The translations under genes were made by a program, and so were the position numbers. From Massilia arenae (GTDB taxonomy: Bacteria; Pseudomonadota; Gammaproteobacteria; Burkholderiales; Burkholderiaceae_D), in assembly GCF_008014745.1 (NCBI RefSeq), contig NZ_VPFD01000024.1:32447-96446 (forward strand): a DNA stretch of 64,000 nucleotides, written 5' to 3'. This document shows, piece after piece, positions 24,503-33,851 of this stretch. The notes below the pieces were generated by a model. The model ran no database searches, was not told the DNA's origin, and was given only the letters and a program-made list of their open reading frames with translations. Position 1 is the first letter of the stretch, and the number at the start of each line of letters is the position of its first letter.

Positions 24503-26029
24503 TTAGCGCCCGCGCTTCTCGCGCCGGCACTCGAGGAAGCTGACCACGTGCCCGGCCGGATCGGCTGTCTCCAGCCGCACGTCGAAGCCCCATAGCCGGG
24601 CCACGTGCTTGAGCACCTCTTGCGCCTGGCCGTTGAGCGGGCGGCGGTTGTATTGGGTGTGGCGCAGGGTGAGGGCGCGGTCGTCGCGTGTATTGACTTG
24701 CCAGACCTGGATGTTCGGCTCGCGGCTGCCCAGGTTGTATTGCTCGGCCAGCTTGTGGCGCACGTAGCGGTAGCCGGCTTCGTCGTGGATGGCCGAGATG
24801 GTCAGCTTGTCGCTGCGGTCGTCGTCCAGCACGGCAAAGAAATGGAAGTCGCGAATCAGCTTGGGCGACAGGTACTGGGCGATGAAGCTCTCGTCCTTGA
24901 AGTTGCGCATCGCGAAGTCGAGCGTCTTGAGCCAGTCGCTGCCGGCGATGTCGGGGAACCAGGTTTTGTCTTCATCGGTCGGGTTTTCGCAGATGCGCCG
25001 GATGTCGGTCATCATCGCGAAGCCGAGGGCGTAGGGATTGATCCCGCTGTAATACGGGCTGTTCGCCGGCGGCTGGTAAACCACATTCGTATGGCTTTGC
25101 AGGAACTCGAGCATGAAGCCGTCGCCGACGATCCCCTCTTTATACAGGTCTTGCAGGATCGTGTAGTGCCAGAAGGTGGCCCAGCCCTCGTTCATCACCT
25201 GGGTCTGGCGCTGCGGATAGAAGTACTGCGAGATCTTGCGCGTGATCCGCACCAGTTCACGCTGCCAGGGCTCGAGCAGCGGCGCGTATTTCTCGATGAA
25301 ATACAGCAGGTTTTCCTCGGGCTCGGGCGGAAAACGGTGGGTCGGCGCATCCGCCGCCGCCTGTTCTTCGCGCTGGGGCAGGGTGCGCCAGATCGAATTG
25401 ACCTGGGATTGCGCGTATTCCTCGCGTTCCTTGGTGCGCGCCGCCTCTTGCGCCACCGACAGCTTGGCCGGCCGTTTATAGCGGTCGACGCCGTAGTTCT
25501 GCAACGCATGGCAGGAATCGAGCAGCTCTTCGACCGCATCGATGCCGTAGCGCTGCTCGCATTCGGCGATATAGTTCTTGGCAAACACCATATAGTCGAC
25601 GATGGCGTCGGCATCGGTCCAGCTGCGGAACAGGTAATTTCCCTTGAAGAAAGAATTGTGGCCGTAGGCGGCATGGGCGATCACCAGCGCCTGCATCGTC
25701 AGGCTGTTTTCTTCCATCAGGTAGGCGATGCAGGGATTCGAGTTGATGACGATCTCGTAGGCCAGGCCCATCTGGCCGCGGCGGTAGCTCTTCTCGGTGC
25801 TGAGGAAGTGCTTGCCGAACGACCAGTGGTTATAGGAGACCGGCATGCCTACCGAGGTGTAGGCATCCATCATTTGCTCGGCGGTAATGATTTCGAGCTG
25901 GTTCGGATAGGTGTCCAGGCCGTAGCGCTTGGCCACCCGCTTGATTTCTTCGTGTGCCTGCTCGATCAGGTCGAAGGTCCACTCCGACTGTTCGGGCAGG
26001 GCGCGCGGATTGCTTGGATCTCTTGGCAT
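24503..26029 (-). CDS. SpoVR-family protein (YcgB-like)
   Basis: 508 aa from ATG 26029. The family signature is seen in PVSYNHWSFGKHFLSTEKSY, GLAYEIVINSNPCIAYLMEE, AHAAYGHNSFFKGNYLF, MNEGWATFWHYTILQDLY and YSGINPYALGFAMMTDIRRI. SpoVR was named for a role in Bacillus spore cortex, but in proteobacteria it is found with PrkA and YeaH as here, in a module linked to general stress and stationary phase; the biochemical function is unknown. It lies 35 bp after yeaH on the same strand. The order prkA-yeaH-spoVR is conserved in many Proteobacteria. Confidence 0.93.
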   Translation of the reverse strand: MPRDPSNPRALPEQSEWTFDLIEQAHEEIKRVAKRYGLDTYPNQLEIITAEQMMDAYTSVGMPVSYNHWSFGKHFLSTEKSYRRGQMGLAYEIVINSNPCIAYLMEENSLTMQALVIAHAAYGHNSFFKGNYLFRSWTDADAIVDYMVFAKNYIAECEQRYGIDAVEELLDSCHALQNYGVDRYKRPAKLSVAQEAARTKEREEYAQSQVNSIWRTLPQREEQAAADAPTHRFPPEPEENLLYFIEKYAPLLEPWQRELVRITRKISQYFYPQRQTQVMNEGWATFWHYTILQDLYKEGIVGDGFMLEFLQSHTNVVYQPPANSPYYSGINPYALGFAMMTDIRRICENPTDEDKTWFPDIAGSDWLKTLDFAMRNFKDESFIAQYLSPKLIRDFHFFAVLDDDRSDKLTISAIHDEAGYRYVRHKLAEQYNLGSREPNIQVWQVNTRDDRALTLRHTQYNRRPLNGQAQEVLKHVARLWGFDVRLETADPAGHVVSFLECRREKRGR

Positions 26030-26064
26030 GGGGCGCCTCGTTGTGAATGCATCTGTTCCGCAGG

Positions 26065-27336
26065 CTATTTGGCCTGCTTCTTGAACAGTTCCCGGAATAC
26101 CGGGTAGATATCGGCCGGGGTCACGATCTTTTGCATCGCGAAGTTGCGGTGCTGGGCGGCGACGTCGCAGTATTGTTCCCACAAATTCTGCGGCGGGCCA
26201 TCGGTGATCTCGACATAGGTGTAATACTGCACGCGCGGCATGATCGCGCTGGTCAGAATCTGCTTGCACAGCACCGAGTCGTTATCCCAGTTGTCGCCGT
26301 CCGAGGCTTGCGCCACATAGGCGTTCCAGTCGGCGCTGCCGTAGCGTTCGGTGATCACCTTCTGCAGCAGGTGCAGGGCCGAGGAGACGACGGTGCCGCC
26401 CGACTCGCGCGAATGGAAGAACTCGTTCTCGTCGACCTCGGCCGCCGCCGTGTGATGGCGGATGAAGACGACGTCGATCTTTTCGTAGACCCGCTTGAGG
26501 AAGAGATACAGCAGGATGAAGAAGCGCTTGGCCGTATCCTTGCGCGTCTCGTCCATCGAGCCCGATACGTCCATGATGCAGAACATCACGGCCTGGGTGC
26601 TGGGCTTGGGGACCTTGATCCGGTTCGAGTAACGCAGGTCGAACGGATCGATGAAGGGAATGGCATTCAGGCGGATGTGCAGGTGGTGGATGCGGTCCTT
26701 CAGTGCGACCACCTGTTCGTCGTCGGATGGCGCGCCTTCGTTGAGCAAGGCCTGCAGCGCTTCTTCCGCCTCGGCCAGCTGGCGCCGGGCAGGGCCACCG
26801 ACGGCGATGCGGCGCCCGAGCGCGCCGCGCAGCGAGCGCAGCACATGGATGTTCGAGGGCGTGCCGGACACGTTGTAGCCGGCGCGCTGGTTCTTGTATT
26901 CGATGGTCTGGGACAGCTGCGTCTTGACCATGTTCGGCAGCTCGAGATCCTCGAAGAAGTAATTCATGAATTCTTCGCGCGACAGCTCGAAGATGAAATC
27001 GTCCTCGACGGTCTGGTCGCTATTGCCGGCGCGGCCGCGCCCGGCGCCGCCACCGCCGCCGCGGGGGCGGTTGAACTGGTCGCCTTTTTGGTATTCGGTA
27101 TTGCCGGGGTTGACGGTTTCGTACACGCCGCCATGGGCGTGGCCGAAATGCGGTTCGTTCACGTCCTTGACGGGAATGGTGACTTTTTCACCGTTCTCGA
27201 TGTCGGTGATCGAGCGGCCCTTGATGGCGCGGCCGACAGCATCCTTGATCTGCGCCTTGTAGCGGCGCAGGAAACGTTCGCGGTTGACCGCTGACTTGTT
27301 CTTGCCCTGCAAGCGACGGTCGATGAGGTAAGTCAA
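26065..27336 (-). CDS. yeaH: YeaH/YhbH-family protein with VWA-like domain (DUF444)
   Basis: 423 aa. The start is a TTG at 27336 (TTG ACT TAC CTC), with AGGAGG 6 nt upstream, giving MTYLIDRRLQGKN, which matches the E. coli YeaH start MTWFIDRRLNGKN. The Gly-rich patch RPRGGGGGAGRGRAG is at about residue 90, and the VWA-like metal-ion site DVSGSMDETRKDTAKRFF at about 245, followed by FIRHHTAAAEVDENEFF and TVVSSALHLL. It works with the PrkA kinase and SpoVR in a stress module. No upstream ATG gives a plausible N terminus. Note a 347-bp gap to prkA filled with repeats. Confidence 0.93.
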   Translation of the reverse strand: MTYLIDRRLQGKNKSAVNRERFLRRYKAQIKDAVGRAIKGRSITDIENGEKVTIPVKDVNEPHFGHAHGGVYETVNPGNTEYQKGDQFNRPRGGGGGAGRGRAGNSDQTVEDDFIFELSREEFMNYFFEDLELPNMVKTQLSQTIEYKNQRAGYNVSGTPSNIHVLRSLRGALGRRIAVGGPARRQLAEAEEALQALLNEGAPSDDEQVVALKDRIHHLHIRLNAIPFIDPFDLRYSNRIKVPKPSTQAVMFCIMDVSGSMDETRKDTAKRFFILLYLFLKRVYEKIDVVFIRHHTAAAEVDENEFFHSRESGGTVVSSALHLLQKVITERYGSADWNAYVAQASDGDNWDNDSVLCKQILTSAIMPRVQYYTYVEITDGPPQNLWEQYCDVAAQHRNFAMQKIVTPADIYPVFRELFKKQAK

Positions 27337-27356
27337 AACAGGCCTCCTGCTTAATA

Positions 27357-27516
27357 TGGAGCCTATCCCGGTAGGTGGGAGTCGCTCCTGCCGCGCCTGG
27401 TAAGCGTGCGCTGCGTTGCTCGTCGTTGCATGGCTCGCCATGCGGCCTCCTCGCGCCTTGCTCACGCGTACCATGCATCGGCATTAGCTTCCCCCCACTT
27501 ACCGGGATAGGCTCCA
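27357..27516. repeat. 160-bp element with 24-bp terminal inverted repeats (MITE-like)
   Basis: The left end (TGGAGCCTATCCCGGTAGGT at 27357-27376) and the right end (its near-exact complement ending at 27516) differ at one position over the first 20. The interior is GC-rich and has smaller complementary parts (CATGGC...GCCATG). It has no ORF. It resembles either a non-autonomous transposable element or an intercistronic RNA structure. It separates prkA from yeaH, usually tightly linked. Confidence 0.65.
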
Positions 27517-27559
27517 GGCGCGGAACTGTCGGCACAAGATCTACCGCTCGCGCTCTGGC

Positions 27560-27669
27560 GCCGTCGCATGCGACGGCACCTCTATCTTAATACGCTGCGC
27601 GAACGAGCGTGCGACGCACGCGCAGCGTCGCGTGTTGCCGGTGGCGGCCTGCGGCGAACCGGCAACACG
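27560..27669. repeat. palindrome and hairpin after prkA
   Basis: GCCGTCGCATGCGACGGC at 27560-27577 is a perfect 18-bp palindrome. A second structure, CGTGTTGCCGGT at 27631-27642 with its exact complement at 27658-27669, forms a 12-bp stem with 15-nt loop, 15 bp beyond the prkA stop on the leftward strand. These could attenuate transcription into yeaH or stabilise the prkA mRNA. No T tract follows. Confidence 0.5.
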
Positions 27670-27683
27670 GGAGTTTCCCCCCG

Positions 27684-29606
27684 TTACGAGGATTTCCGCA
27701 CGCGCAGATACCATTCGCACAACAGACGCACCTGCTTCGGTGTATAGCCTTTCTCTACCATGCGGGCGACGAAGTCGGCATGCTTGTTCGCATCCTCGGC
27801 ACTCGCTTTTGCATTGAAGGAAATTACCGGCAAAAGTTCCTCAGTATTCGAGAACATCTTCTTCTCGATCACGCTGCGGAACTTCTCGTAGCTAGTCCAG
27901 GCCGGATTCTTGCCGGCATTGGTGGCGCGCGCCCTGAGGCTGAAGTTGACGATCTCGTTGCGGAAATCCTTCGGATTCGATATCCCGGCCGGCTTTTCGA
28001 TCTTTTCCAGCTCGGAATTGAGAGATTCGCGGTCGAAGCTTTCGCCGGTATCCGGATCGCGGAATTCCTGGTCCTGGATCCAGAAGTCGGCGAAGGTCAC
28101 GTAGCGGTCGAAGATGTTCTGGCCATACTCGGAATAGCTTTCCAGGTAGGCGGTCTGGATCTCCTTGCCGATGAAATCGACGTAGCGCTGCGCCAGGTGC
28201 TCCTTGATATAGGAGAGGTAGCGCTGCTCGGTCTCGGGCGGGAACTGCTCGCGCTCGATCTGCTGTTCGAGCACGTACAGCAGGTGTACCGGATTGGCCG
28301 CCACCTCGGTATTGTCGAAGTTGAAGACCTTGGACAGGATCTTGAAAGCGAAGCGGGTCGACAGGCCGTTCATGCCTTCGTCCACGCCGGCATAGTCGAC
28401 GTATTCGTGCAGCGACTTTGCCTTGGGATCGGTGTCCTTGAGGTTATCGCCATCGTAGACCAGCATCTTGGAGAAAATGCTCGAATTCTCGGGATCCTTC
28501 AGGCGCGACAGCACGGCGAACTGCGACATCATGCGCAAGGTGCCGGGTGCGCACGGCGCCTTGTCGAGCGAGGAATTACGCAGCAGCTTGTCGTAGATCT
28601 GGATTTCATCGGACACGCGCAGGCAATACGGCACCTTCACGATATAGATGCGGTCGAGGAAAGCCTCGTTGTTGCGGTTGTTGCGGAAGGTCTTCCACTC
28701 GGATTCGTTCGAGTGCGCCAGCACGATGCCGTCGAAGGGAATCGCGCCGAAGCCTTCGGTACCCTTGTAGTTGCTCTCTTGCGTGGCGGTCAGCAGCGGA
28801 TGCAGCACCTTGATCGGCGCCTTGAACATCTCGACGAATTCCATCAGGCCCTGGTTCGCCAGGCACAGGCCGCCGGAATAGCTGTAGGCGTCCGGATCGT
28901 CTTGCGGGAAATCCTCGAGCTTGCGGATATCGACCTTGCCGACCAGCGAAGAGATGTCCTGGTTGTTTTCGTCACCCGGTTCGGTCTTGGAAATCGCGAT
29001 CTGTTTCAGGATCGATGGATAGCGTCTGACGACGCGGAATTTTTCGATGTCGCCGCCAAATTCGTGCAGGCGCTTGACGGCCCACGGGCTTGGAATGGCG
29101 CGCAGGTAGCGGCGCGGAATGCCATAGTCTTCTTCGAGGATGGTGCCGTCTTCTTCTTCGCTGAACAGGCCCAGCGGCGATTCATTTACCGGCGAGCCCT
29201 TGATTGCATAAAAGGGCACGAGTTCCATCAGGCTTTTGAGTTTTTCGGCGATCGACGATTTGCCGCCGCCGACCGGGCCGAGTAAATACAGGATCTGCTT
29301 GCGCTCTTCGAGTCCTTGCGCCGCATGGCGGAAATAAGACACCACCTGCTCGATCACTTCTTCCATGCCGTAGAACTCGCGGAAGGCCGGATAGATCTTG
29401 ATCACCTTGTTGGCGAAGATGCGCGACAGGCGTGGATCGAGGCGGGTATCGACCAGGGTGGGTTCGCCGATCGCGGCCAGCATGCGCTCAGGCGCGCTGG
29501 CATAGGTCAGCGGGTCTTTCTTGCACAGTTGGAGATATTCCGTCAGGGAGTATTCTTCTTCCCGAGTACGCTCATAGCGGGCCGCGTAGTTTTCAAAGAT
29601 GCTCAT
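27684..29606 (-). CDS. prkA: PrkA-type serine protein kinase (YeaG)
   Basis: 640 aa from ATG 29606 (AAGGA upstream). The N-terminal AAA-like PrkA domain has Walker A LLGPVGGGKSSIAEKLKSLM (about residue 107), and RIYIVKVPYCLRVSDE; the C-terminal kinase-like domain follows (SFDRESLNSELEKIEKPAGI to WYLRVRKSS). PrkA/YeaG is a serine kinase or AAA ATPase active in nutrient stress. It is the first gene in the leftward prkA-yeaH-spoVR set. Confidence 0.95.
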   Translation of the reverse strand: MSIFENYAARYERTREEEYSLTEYLQLCKKDPLTYASAPERMLAAIGEPTLVDTRLDPRLSRIFANKVIKIYPAFREFYGMEEVIEQVVSYFRHAAQGLEERKQILYLLGPVGGGKSSIAEKLKSLMELVPFYAIKGSPVNESPLGLFSEEEDGTILEEDYGIPRRYLRAIPSPWAVKRLHEFGGDIEKFRVVRRYPSILKQIAISKTEPGDENNQDISSLVGKVDIRKLEDFPQDDPDAYSYSGGLCLANQGLMEFVEMFKAPIKVLHPLLTATQESNYKGTEGFGAIPFDGIVLAHSNESEWKTFRNNRNNEAFLDRIYIVKVPYCLRVSDEIQIYDKLLRNSSLDKAPCAPGTLRMMSQFAVLSRLKDPENSSIFSKMLVYDGDNLKDTDPKAKSLHEYVDYAGVDEGMNGLSTRFAFKILSKVFNFDNTEVAANPVHLLYVLEQQIEREQFPPETEQRYLSYIKEHLAQRYVDFIGKEIQTAYLESYSEYGQNIFDRYVTFADFWIQDQEFRDPDTGESFDRESLNSELEKIEKPAGISNPKDFRNEIVNFSLRARATNAGKNPAWTSYEKFRSVIEKKMFSNTEELLPVISFNAKASAEDANKHADFVARMVEKGYTPKQVRLLCEWYLRVRKSS

Positions 29607-30235
29607 TGAAGTTCCTTTAATGTGCCAACAACGAATCACTGTCACAGCAGCTACTGTCGAAGCTGCCCGGGGCCCCGGTAACTTTGTCGCGTACTCCCTG
29701 TTCGGTCGTCACGTGCCGCGCCGGGATGGCCGGCGCCGTTTGTGGAATTCACGTGCGATTGCTTTTGTCGATTCGGCGGCTCGCCAAGGCGGTGCGCCAA
29801 GGCGGTGCGCCAAATCCTCGCGTGGTGGAGAACGCTTTTTTGCGTTTATGAAATTTATTATGTGCCTATTAGTTTCCGAAGTCAAAGCAGTGTCGTGCAA
29901 GCTGTTGAGGCGGTGCCAAGTGCTTGATTCAACTATCGAAAGTCGGTTTTTGCAGGCGTCGCGGCGGCCCAGAGAAGGTGGGGCCGGAACACGGCGTCGA
30001 GGCCGGTTTGAACGAAAGAACGGCGTGCCGGCGGCACCTCCATTTTCTTCCGTTGTGCGCCGATAGTGCACGAACTGCTCAACACGCGGCGCACGCGAAT
30101 CGTGCATGTCATAGAGCCGAACGCAGCCATTTTCGCCTTGCCGCAGGCGGAAAGCGCGCATGCGTTACACTTGCCGGTCGGGTCGGAGTGACCCGGACTA
30201 TTGAATATTGTCTGATGTACCTGTTGGAGAAAACC
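29607..30235. other. gene-free stretch between prkA and adenine deaminase
   Basis: 629 bp between divergent genes. It contains a 13-bp direct repeat GCCAAGGCGGTGC (two copies, 29783-29808). The longer reading frames crossing it are extensions of the flanking genes with no family similarity. The prkA and deaminase promoters should lie here, but neither is convincing by eye. Confidence 0.45.
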
Positions 30236-31243
30236 ATGCTCGACGAACGCCTGCGCAAGCTGCTGCGAAACATGCCCAAGGCAGAACTGCACATCCACAT
30301 CGAGGGCTCGCTCGAACCGGAACTGATTTTTGAGCTTGCGCAAAGAAACGGCGTCGACCTCGCCTATAGCTCGGTCGAAGCGTTGCGTGAGGCCTACGCT
30401 TTCACCGATCTCCAATCTTTCCTCGACATTTATTATGCCGGCGCCAGCGTACTGCTGAAGGAACAAGACTTCTACGACATGACCGCGGCCTATCTGGCGC
30501 GCGCCCATGCCGACAATGTCCGCCACGCCGAGATCTTCTTCGATCCGCAAACCCATACCGCGCGCGGCGTGCCGTTCGAGACCGCCATCAACGGCATCTG
30601 GCGCGCCTGCCAGGACGCCCCGCTCAGCGCCAGCCTGATCATGTGCTTCCTGCGCCACCTGTCCGAAGACGAGGCGCTCGCCACGCTCGAAGAATCGCTG
30701 CCGTTCCGCGATAAATTCATCGGCGTCGGCCTCGATTCGTCCGAGGTCGGCCACCCGCCCGAGAAATTCGCGCGCGTGTTCGAGCGCGCCCGTGCGCTCG
30801 GCCTGCGCCTGGTCGCGCATGCGGGCGAGGAGGGCCCGCCGGCCTATATCGAAAGCGCGCTCGACGTGCTCAAGGTCGAACGCATCGACCACGGCGTGCG
30901 CAGCCTGGAAAGCCCGGCCCTGGTCGAGCGCCTGGCGCGCGAGCAGATGGCGCTCACCGTATGCCCGCTGTCGAACATCAAGCTGCGCGTGTTCGACGTG
31001 ATGGGTTCGCACAATCTGCGCACCCTGCTCGACGCGAACCTGGCGGTGACCGTCAACTCGGACGATCCGGCCTATTTCGGCGGCTACGTCAACGAGAACT
31101 ACTTCGCCGCCTTCGACGCGCTGCCGCTGGATGAAGGCCATGCGCGCCAGCTGGCGCGCAACAGCTTCCAAGCCGCCTTCGTCGACCCGGAGCGCAAGCG
31201 CGCCTTCCTCGCTGAAGTCGACGACTTCTTCGCCAACGCCTGA
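30236..31243 (+). CDS. adenosine/adenine deaminase family, adenine deaminase (PA0148) type
   Basis: 335 aa. Metal-binding residues are in AELHIHIEGSLEPELIF (HxH near residue 18), LVAHAGEEGPPAYI (His and catalytic Glu) and VTVNSDDPAYFGGYV (Asp). The subgroup markers, FDPQTHTARGVPFE, GLDSSEVGHPPEKF and SDDPAYFGGY, match the Pseudomonas PA0148-type enzymes shown to act on adenine rather than adenosine. The expected reaction is adenine to hypoxanthine in purine salvage. ATG 30236 has GGAGA upstream and aligns with homologues; the frame extending back to 29924 is not supported. It is 22 bp before the permease gene. Confidence 0.88.
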   Translation: MLDERLRKLLRNMPKAELHIHIEGSLEPELIFELAQRNGVDLAYSSVEALREAYAFTDLQSFLDIYYAGASVLLKEQDFYDMTAAYLARAHADNVRHAEIFFDPQTHTARGVPFETAINGIWRACQDAPLSASLIMCFLRHLSEDEALATLEESLPFRDKFIGVGLDSSEVGHPPEKFARVFERARALGLRLVAHAGEEGPPAYIESALDVLKVERIDHGVRSLESPALVERLAREQMALTVCPLSNIKLRVFDVMGSHNLRTLLDANLAVTVNSDDPAYFGGYVNENYFAAFDALPLDEGHARQLARNSFQAAFVDPERKRAFLAEVDDFFANA

Positions 31244-31265
31244 CCTTTTAGAACGGAGCGGATCC

Positions 31266-33797
31266 ATGTTCGTCCAGGCTCTTCGCATGACGGCGCGCGA
31301 CTGGCGCGCCGGTGAGCTGCGCTTCCTGCTGGTGGCGCTGATCGTCGCGGTCGCGGCTTTGAGTTCGGTCGGCTTCTTCATCGACCGCATGCGCTCGGGC
31401 ATGGACCGCGACGCCCACCAGCTGCTCGGCGCCGACCTGCTGGTCAATACCGACGACCCGGTGCGCCAGGCGTGGCGCGACGAAGCCCTGAAACGGGGCC
31501 TGCTGCTGGCCGACACCGTCACCTTCCCGAGCATGGCGCAAGCCGGCGAGGGCGACGACTCGCTGGCCCAGCTGTCGTCGATCAAGGCGGTATCGACAGG
31601 CTATCCGCTGCGCGGCCAGGTGAGCATCACGACCGATCCCGTCGCCGCCGGCGGCGCGCAGGGCACGCCCACGCGCGAGGTGCCGGCGCGCGGCACGGTC
31701 TGGGTCGATCCGGGCCTCTTGCCGCAGCTGCGCACCGAGGTCGGCGCCACGCTCACGCTCGGCAACAGCCAGTTCCGCATCGCCCAGCTGATCGCCACCG
31801 AACCCGATAAAGGCGCCTCGTTCGCCAACTTCGCGCCGCGCGTGATGCTGGCGCTGGAAGACCTGCAAGCCACCGGCCTGATCGACGACTTCGCGCGCGT
31901 GAGCTTCCGCCTGATGGTCGCATCGAAAGACGCGAACGACATGGCCGCGGTGCGCGACTACGAACAGTGGATACGCGCCCAGATCCGCGATAACAATATC
32001 AAGGGCGTGCGCATCGAGACGCTAGAAAACGGCCGCCCCGAGATGCGCGCGACGCTCGACCGCGCCGGCCTGTTCCTGTCGCTGGTGGGCTTGCTGTCGG
32101 CGATGCTGGCGGCGGTCGCGGTGGCGATGGCGGCGCGCCGCTTCATGGGCCGCCACCTGGACGCCTGCGCCATGTTGCGCTGCCTGGGCCTGACCCAGAA
32201 CCAGGTCACCGTGCTGTACCTGCTCGAATTCGGCTTTATCGGTCTGCTGGGCAGCGCGCTCGGGGTGCTGGTCGGCTTCGGCGCGCACTTCGTGCTGCTC
32301 GAAATGATCGCCTCGCTGATCAACACCGATTTGCCGCCGGTGTCGGTGCTGCCCGCGCTGCAGGGCGTGGCGACGGGGATGCTGCTGCTGGTCGGCTTCG
32401 CGCTGCCGCCGATTCTCCAGTTGCGCAACGTGCCGCACAACCGGGTGATCCGGCGCGAGCAGGGCGCGCCGCAGCCGGCCGCGCTGGCGACCTATGGCCT
32501 GGGCATCGGCGTGTTCTTCCTGCTGCTCCTGTGGCAGGCGGGCGACCCCACCCTGGCCCTGATCACCGCCGGCGGCTTCCTGGGCGGTTTCGCCTTCTTC
32601 GCCCTGGTGGCCTGGCTCGGCCTGCAAGGCCTGCGCCGGATGCGCGGCGCCTTCCAGCACCAGGCCTGGCGCTTCGCCGTCAACTCGCTGCAGCGCCGGC
32701 CCGGCGCCACCGTGGTGCAGGTGGTGTCGCTGGCGCTGGGCCTGATGGCGCTGCTCTTGCTGACCGTGGTGCGGGGCGACCTGATGTCGGCCTGGCAGCT
32801 GGCCACGCCGGCCGATGCGCCGAACCGCTTCGTGATCAACATCCTGCCCGAGCAAAAGCAGGGCGTCGAAGGCCAGCTGATTGCGGCCGGCGTCAAGGAA
32901 CCGGTGCTGTATCCGATGATCCGCGGCCGCCTGACGGCCATCAACGGCGACGCGATCACGCGCGACACCTTTGCGGACGGCGAGGCGCGGCGCCTGGCCA
33001 ACCGCGAATTCAACCTGTCGACCACGGATGTGCTGCCGCAGGCGAACGAGGTGGTACAGGGCGAGTGGTTCAAGGACGCGCCGGGCGTGGCCGAGGCCTC
33101 GGTCGAGCAGAGTATCATGGAGCGCCTGGGCCTGAAGCTCGGCGACAGCATGCGCTTCGACATGGCGGGCTTGCTGGTCGAGGCGAAGATCACCAGCGTG
33201 CGCAAGCTCGAATGGGGCTCGATGCGCGCCAACTTCTTCGTCATCATCAATCCGGCGGCGATGATGGACGCGCCGACCACCTATATGACGGCCTTCCACG
33301 TGCCGCCCGAGGGCGCGAACCTGGGCAATGCGCTGACCCGCAACCACCCCAACCTGACGGTGATCGACGTCTCGGGCATCATCCGCCAGCTGCAGGACGT
33401 GCTGGACCAGGTGGTGACGGCAGTCGAGTTCCTGTTCCTGTTCACGCTCGCTTCCGGCGTGCTGGTGCTGTATGCGGCGCTGATGGGATCGCAGTCCGAG
33501 CGCACGCGCGAGGCCGGCCTGCTGCGCGCACTGGGCGCCACGCGCCAGCAGCTGGCGCAGTCTCAGCGCATCGAGTTCGTGCTGGTGGGCGGCCTGGCCG
33601 GCCTCCTGGCGGCGAGCGGCGCGGCGGCGCTGGGCTGGGCTTTGGCCACCTACCAGTTCAAGTTCCCATGGGTGTTCGAGCCGGGCGTATGGATCGCGGG
33701 CCTGTTCGTCGGCGCGCTGTGCGCGATCGTGGGCGGCTGGCTCGGCCTGCGCGGGGTGCTGCGGCAGCCGCCGTTGCAGACGTTGCGCGAAGCATAA
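31266..33797 (+). CDS. FtsX-family ABC transporter permease (YbbP-like)
   Basis: 843 aa from ATG 31266 (GGAG upstream). The architecture is a first helix (LLVALIVAVAALSSVGFFID), a periplasmic MacB-like domain (residues 45-260), four-helix FtsX core (LVGLLSAMLAAVAVAMAARR..., LLGSALGVLVGFGAHFVLLE), a second periplasmic domain and a final FtsX core (LFLFTLASGVLVLYAALMGS...GLLRALGATRQQLAQ). Like E. coli YbbP, it would work with a separate ATPase (YbbA-like), possibly in lipid or lipoprotein handling; no ATPase gene is adjacent. It ends 10 bp before a strong hairpin. Confidence 0.9.
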   Translation: MFVQALRMTARDWRAGELRFLLVALIVAVAALSSVGFFIDRMRSGMDRDAHQLLGADLLVNTDDPVRQAWRDEALKRGLLLADTVTFPSMAQAGEGDDSLAQLSSIKAVSTGYPLRGQVSITTDPVAAGGAQGTPTREVPARGTVWVDPGLLPQLRTEVGATLTLGNSQFRIAQLIATEPDKGASFANFAPRVMLALEDLQATGLIDDFARVSFRLMVASKDANDMAAVRDYEQWIRAQIRDNNIKGVRIETLENGRPEMRATLDRAGLFLSLVGLLSAMLAAVAVAMAARRFMGRHLDACAMLRCLGLTQNQVTVLYLLEFGFIGLLGSALGVLVGFGAHFVLLEMIASLINTDLPPVSVLPALQGVATGMLLLVGFALPPILQLRNVPHNRVIRREQGAPQPAALATYGLGIGVFFLLLLWQAGDPTLALITAGGFLGGFAFFALVAWLGLQGLRRMRGAFQHQAWRFAVNSLQRRPGATVVQVVSLALGLMALLLLTVVRGDLMSAWQLATPADAPNRFVINILPEQKQGVEGQLIAAGVKEPVLYPMIRGRLTAINGDAITRDTFADGEARRLANREFNLSTTDVLPQANEVVQGEWFKDAPGVAEASVEQSIMERLGLKLGDSMRFDMAGLLVEAKITSVRKLEWGSMRANFFVIINPAAMMDAPTTYMTAFHVPPEGANLGNALTRNHPNLTVIDVSGIIRQLQDVLDQVVTAVEFLFLFTLASGVLVLYAALMGSQSERTREAGLLRALGATRQQLAQSQRIEFVLVGGLAGLLAASGAAALGWALATYQFKFPWVFEPGVWIAGLFVGALCAIVGGWLGLRGVLRQPPLQTLREA

Positions 33798-33806
33798 GCG
33801 ACGATG

Positions 33807-33837
33807 GCACGGCCGCGGACAAGGTCCGCGGCCGTGC
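33807..33837 (+). terminator. 14-bp perfect hairpin after the permease
   Basis: GCACGGCCGCGGAC (33807-33820), loop AAG, exact complement to 33837. It starts 10 bp after the permease stop. The following bases (GCTATCATGG) lack a T tract; the haemoglobin start follows 15 bp later, so it would also hold the 5' end of that message. Confidence 0.55.
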
Positions 33838-33851
33838 GCTATCATGGCGGG

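Noticed and set aside
24235..24593. Three overlapping small minus-strand frames after spoVR
   Set aside because: No similarity among known families, poor starts, and they include the 15-bp hairpin.
29924..30235. N-terminal extension of the adenine deaminase frame
   Set aside because: The frame is open but family similarity begins only at the ATG at 30236, which has its own ribosome binding site.
29933..31585. 550-codon minus-strand frame antisense to the deaminase and permease
   Set aside because: Composition-driven shadow in GC-rich DNA; the plus-strand protein has all catalytic motifs.
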